From: Sipunculus nudus
Taxonomy: Eukaryota; Annelida; Sipuncula; Golfingiida; Sipunculidae
Length of the DNA stretch: 64,000 nucleotides
Direction: 5' to 3'
Assembly: GCA_026874595.1 (NCBI GenBank)
Contig: CM049316.1
Location: forward strand, 62,665,176-62,729,175
Shown: piece by piece, positions 35,193-64,000 of the stretch
Layout: every line of letters starts with the position of its first letter
Numbering within the stretch: the first letter of the stretch is position 1
Program-made: the position numbers and the translations under genes
The notes under the pieces: model-generated
The model's input: only the letters and a program-made list of their open reading frames with translations
What the model was told of the DNA's origin: nothing
The model's database searches: none

Positions 35193-36772
35193 GGGCCATT
35201 CTACGAAAAACGACCCATTTCAGTAGGTGCAACATTTAAAAAATGACTCGTCCTAAAATTTATTTTAAAGAGTCTCACACGGAAATAAAAAATGTAAACT
35301 ATATGAAATTAATTTCAGCAGAGCACTTTATTTCATGAAAAGTTATAGTTTTGGCTAATTTAATGCCCTATGTGTATCATCAATTTCAATTCCGTTACAA
35401 ACTTTAAGCAGTGCTTTGAAATTGAAGTGAAAGATTGAGTTATATATTTTGATGCCAATTTCACGGTCCCAAATAATTAATTTGGAAAAAATAAGAAAGG
35501 TTCACCTTTACGATGTATTATATTATAAAAATATATTTTAACCTTGTAAAATGCAAATTTTTAATTTTATATGTTACATTTAAATCCTAAAACTAAATAC
35601 AACCGCACTACAGAGAGTGTAATGTAGTAAATAGAAGGAAAATATAACAATCTACTTCGGCAAATAAAAAATAGGGCGATAAAGGCATTTTCTTAAATGT
35701 TTCAAATCATTTTTTTCTTTAAATTATGTCTATTTTCAAAATATAATGGTGTTGAAGAAGGATAACGGTGCTGAATTACAATTAATGTAATCATTGGCAA
35801 AATTATAACTTAAAGCAAACATATTTCTTTTATTATATTTTAAAGTTTAAGATTTAAAAATACATAACACAGTTATCGTTATAAAAACTATGTAATTCCT
35901 GAATAACAATGCTAGTTTGTAGAATTAAGATCTAACATCCATCCAGTCACCTTTTTGTTTCAACACCGTTCAATGACATTCATCACCGTTAAAAGTGAAA
36001 AGTAACGGTGTTGATGTATAATGGTGTTGAAAAAAGATATGATATTTATTGAAAGAAACCTATAATTACTCCTTCAATCTTTCTAGTACTCAGTATATGT
36101 ATGTGTTGATAGTGTGAGCTATATCCCAAAACTAAGAAAAGCATAAATACTTCCAACAATTTGGAGAAATAACGGTAACGGTGTTGAAAAGCAATAAATA
36201 TACGGACATTTTTACAAGATTATGGAAATTTCCTGTTGTAAAATGACAAAATACATACCGATAATGATGCATGGTTTTGTGGAGTCATTCTGTGACGTTA
36301 CTCCATCTTACGTGGGTTTTAAACAAGGAGTAATCAATCAACATCGTATCATGGCGATCAAATCGTCTTTATAAAGGTGTTGAATAAAAATTGGGGACAC
36401 ACATTTAATCGCAATAAAAGTGGAAAAATTAGTATGGATGTAAAGAAATTTGTCGAAGTTATTAAGGAACTATTTATTATACATAAAGAGTGAAAAAATC
36501 CTAGGCCTATAATATTTTTAATAAAAATAGGAGGATAATCAGTTTTTTATTATGGCCTGGGGACAGGTACTTTTCAATGACCTTTGAACCATTAGGTATA
36601 GATTTGAAGGGATTTTAGGTATTACTTCGCTAAATGAATAAGCTCAAATTAAGCAGAAACTACAATCAAATCCCGAAAGCACAGTTACAGATGATATAAA
36701 TATGTACTATGACACATTGAATGCTAGGGACATGAATTTTCATGAATTCGGTCGTTTTCTGTAGAATGACCC
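35193..36772. mobile_element. 1.58-kb TIR element with ACAT target duplication
   Basis: The left end GGGCCATTCTACGAAAAACG (continuing ACC) and the inverted right end GGGTCATTCTACAGAAAACG (continuing ACC) match at 20 of 23 positions. ACAT flanks both sides (35189-35192, 36773-36776; 5 bp if the shared G is counted). The interior carries eight or so copies of a word close to ACGGTGTTGA on both strands. No coding frame; a non-autonomous DNA transposon of unknown superfamily. Confidence 0.75.
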
Positions 36773-37069
36773 ACATGACAGCCTTATCATGTCATACATA
36801 TTATGTGTTTCTCACCATACAACTACTTACACAGAGTACCGGTATATCCATCATTCCATGAATTAATTATTTTAAATTATATGTGAGTAGAACAAGAGTA
36901 TTTTCCGATTGTCAATCAATAGTATTCTTTGTCATTGGCAGCTATTTGAAAGACCTGGTATATTATTTATAATAGCAGTCTTTGATATACACTGAGGTTG
37001 GCCTTACATACAAAGACCTTTTGCTTTTTGCAAGTTAAAATAGCCATCTTTAGCCTTCGAAAAAGGAAC

Positions 37070-62442
<25,373 letters not shown>

Positions 62443-62562
62443 TGGAAGGATGTCTCACTGGTTACAAGATTCATCATGTCACCATACATATCTGCTACCA
62501 CCGTCATTCACTCTTGCTATCCCTCATTCTCTCACTCACTCACACACACATGTATACACATT

Positions 62563-62968
62563 CAGTGGCGTCAATATATCTTCAAGGGTGGGGGGATGAA
62601 GCGCAGGTGAGGGAGGGTAATCAAAGTTGCAACAACTTTTATTATAAAACTCACACACGTGTCTCTGTGACACATTTTAAATATATTACAACAAAGTTTA
62701 AGGTTTAAGAAAAAAAGGGATAATGTTTCCGCCATAGGTTAATTCTATACAAAAAATTAAGACATATATAATATTTCATAGTGAATTCATGAATGGAACC
62801 AAAGTTGATAATTCTAATTATTAATATATGTCATATCCAATATATGAATATTTATTTGTGAATAGCAGGGGGGATGAATACATTGACCATTCCTCACCCC
62901 ATTGCTGAAAAGGGGGTAGGTGGGATGTATACCCCCATGCCCCCTTATACTGACTCCCCTGTACACTG
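62563..62968. mobile_element. possible hAT-like MITE in the DPM1 3' flank
   Basis: CAGTGGCGTCAATATATC at the left and ..ACTGACTCCCCTGTACACTG at the right are loosely inverted, with G-rich and C-rich stretches inside the ends. The TIR match is imperfect and no clean target duplication is seen. Confidence 0.35.
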
Positions 62969-63836
62969 ACACAATATGATGTGGTGTTGATAGCATAGCA
63001 GTAAGGGATCCAATGGTCCATTTATTTTTTAAGATTTGCTGTAAGTTCCTGCAATACAGTGGTTAATCTGTATTCTGTGAATACTTATAATATTTATAAA
63101 AGAAGGTCCCGGAAAATTCAGTGATGTTTAATAATCCAAATTCTTGTAGGTAAAGATACCAATGGTATGTTTGTATACTTTGTACAGTACATTTGGAAGG
63201 TGATTGTGTTTAACCGAATAACGGATTTTTTTTTAAATATTGATACAAATGTGGATACTGAACTGCTTAGCAAGTATTTTGTCATATAAGTTTTCACCAG
63301 TTGCATTGCAATTTAAGCTCATCATTAATTACCAAACTGTATCATTAACATGATGGTGTCTGTATCTACATATCTATGTGAACATTAGTTGTAAATTACA
63401 AAGGGTGCAGTTTTGTTTGCATCCATAGGTATGGAAGTCATTTAATATTAGCTTACTTCTACCATGACTTCCAATCCCATGATGCTTTTCTGCTGAAACA
63501 TCTGCAACGGTGTACACATGCATATGATTGATAGTAGTGTATATTTTTTTTAATAGGTTAAAGCCCTGAAAGAGTGGTTGTAAGATTATATTTATCTTTA
63601 TTACAAATGGAGGTACTATCAACTTAAAGTTATGCATCTGGGGGCTTAAAGTAAACCATCATATGTTTAAATTTAATCACGAATTTACTTTGTTATTGAA
63701 TGTCAGAATGACCAAAATATCCATGATATATTATTGAAGCATATTCTTCAGAAATGCCATAGAGTTATGGTGATGCAGGCATTGTATATTATTTTTTGTA
63801 ATGTACCAACTATAAATCGCCAAAAGTCCATCCTTG

Positions 63837-63871
63837 AATAAATAATGCTAATCAGGATCCATTGAAATAAA
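63837..63871 (+). promoter_or_regulatory. candidate DPM1 poly(A) signals
   Basis: AATAAA at 63837-63842 and at 63866-63871, about 1.4 kb after the stop, followed by a T-rich stretch (TTTTTCTTTTGTTTTCG). This would give a 3' UTR of about 1.45 kb containing the possible MITE. No earlier strong signal was seen. Confidence 0.45.
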
Positions 63872-64000
63872 ATATTTACAATGGAATGCTTTTTCTTTTG
63901 TTTTCGAATATCAGCCTCTGATAACAAGGGAACAAATCCTATTTATGGTTACAGAATAGACTGCATTTACCGGTATATCACATAAAAAAATATGAAATGT

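Overview
The window reads as nuclear DNA of a marine invertebrate, most likely a mollusc and probably a bivalve. It is AT-rich, introns with canonical GT..AG borders are long, almost no long open frames exist, and interspersed repeats are dense. The inference rests on the animal-type DPM1 gene and on repeat types familiar from bivalves (short non-autonomous rolling-circle-like elements with tandem cores). The species cannot be fixed from the sequence.

Genes. Only one gene is certain: DPM1, the catalytic subunit of dolichol-phosphate mannose synthase. It lies on the + strand from 37396 to 62442, in nine coding exons (104, 100, 34, 77, 26, 96, 69, 115 and 105 nt including the stop). These splice into a complete 241-codon frame with every phase matching, so about 97 percent of the 25 kb locus is intron. 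A second + strand gene seems to end in the left part of the window: four exon-like blocks (1-63, 2850-2979, 8009-8103, 10752-10798) join in one consistent frame to a stop at 10796-10798. I do not recognise the protein. Three weaker coding candidates (15881-16820 minus, 24143-24532 plus, 25604-25978 minus) are listed with low confidence.

Layout. 1-11 kb: 3' part of the unknown gene, with a 20-bp tandem repeat, a CT/AT microsatellite, a 26-bp satellite of about 31 copies inside a dispersed element, a SINE and small MITEs. 11-25 kb: no confident gene; MITEs, foldbacks and one rolling-circle-like element. 25-29 kb: 14-bp tandem repeat, hAT transposase remnant and LINE remnant. 29-37 kb: three sizeable TIR elements side by side (29711-32052, 32310-34329, 35193-36772), the first nested in a TTAA-type MITE. 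37-63 kb: DPM1, whose introns hold a 6-kb inverted-terminal structure, long arrays of AGGTCA-rich monomers, a small MITE, an antisense LINE and two nearly adjacent Helitron-like elements. 62.4-64 kb: DPM1 3' flank with candidate poly(A) signals.

Nothing resembles an operon, a CRISPR array or a defence system. The most interesting material is in the repeats: two families of rolling-circle-like elements that share end architecture and a palindrome-bearing core monomer, and a tandem array that spreads consensus nuclear-receptor DR1 sites through the first DPM1 intron.
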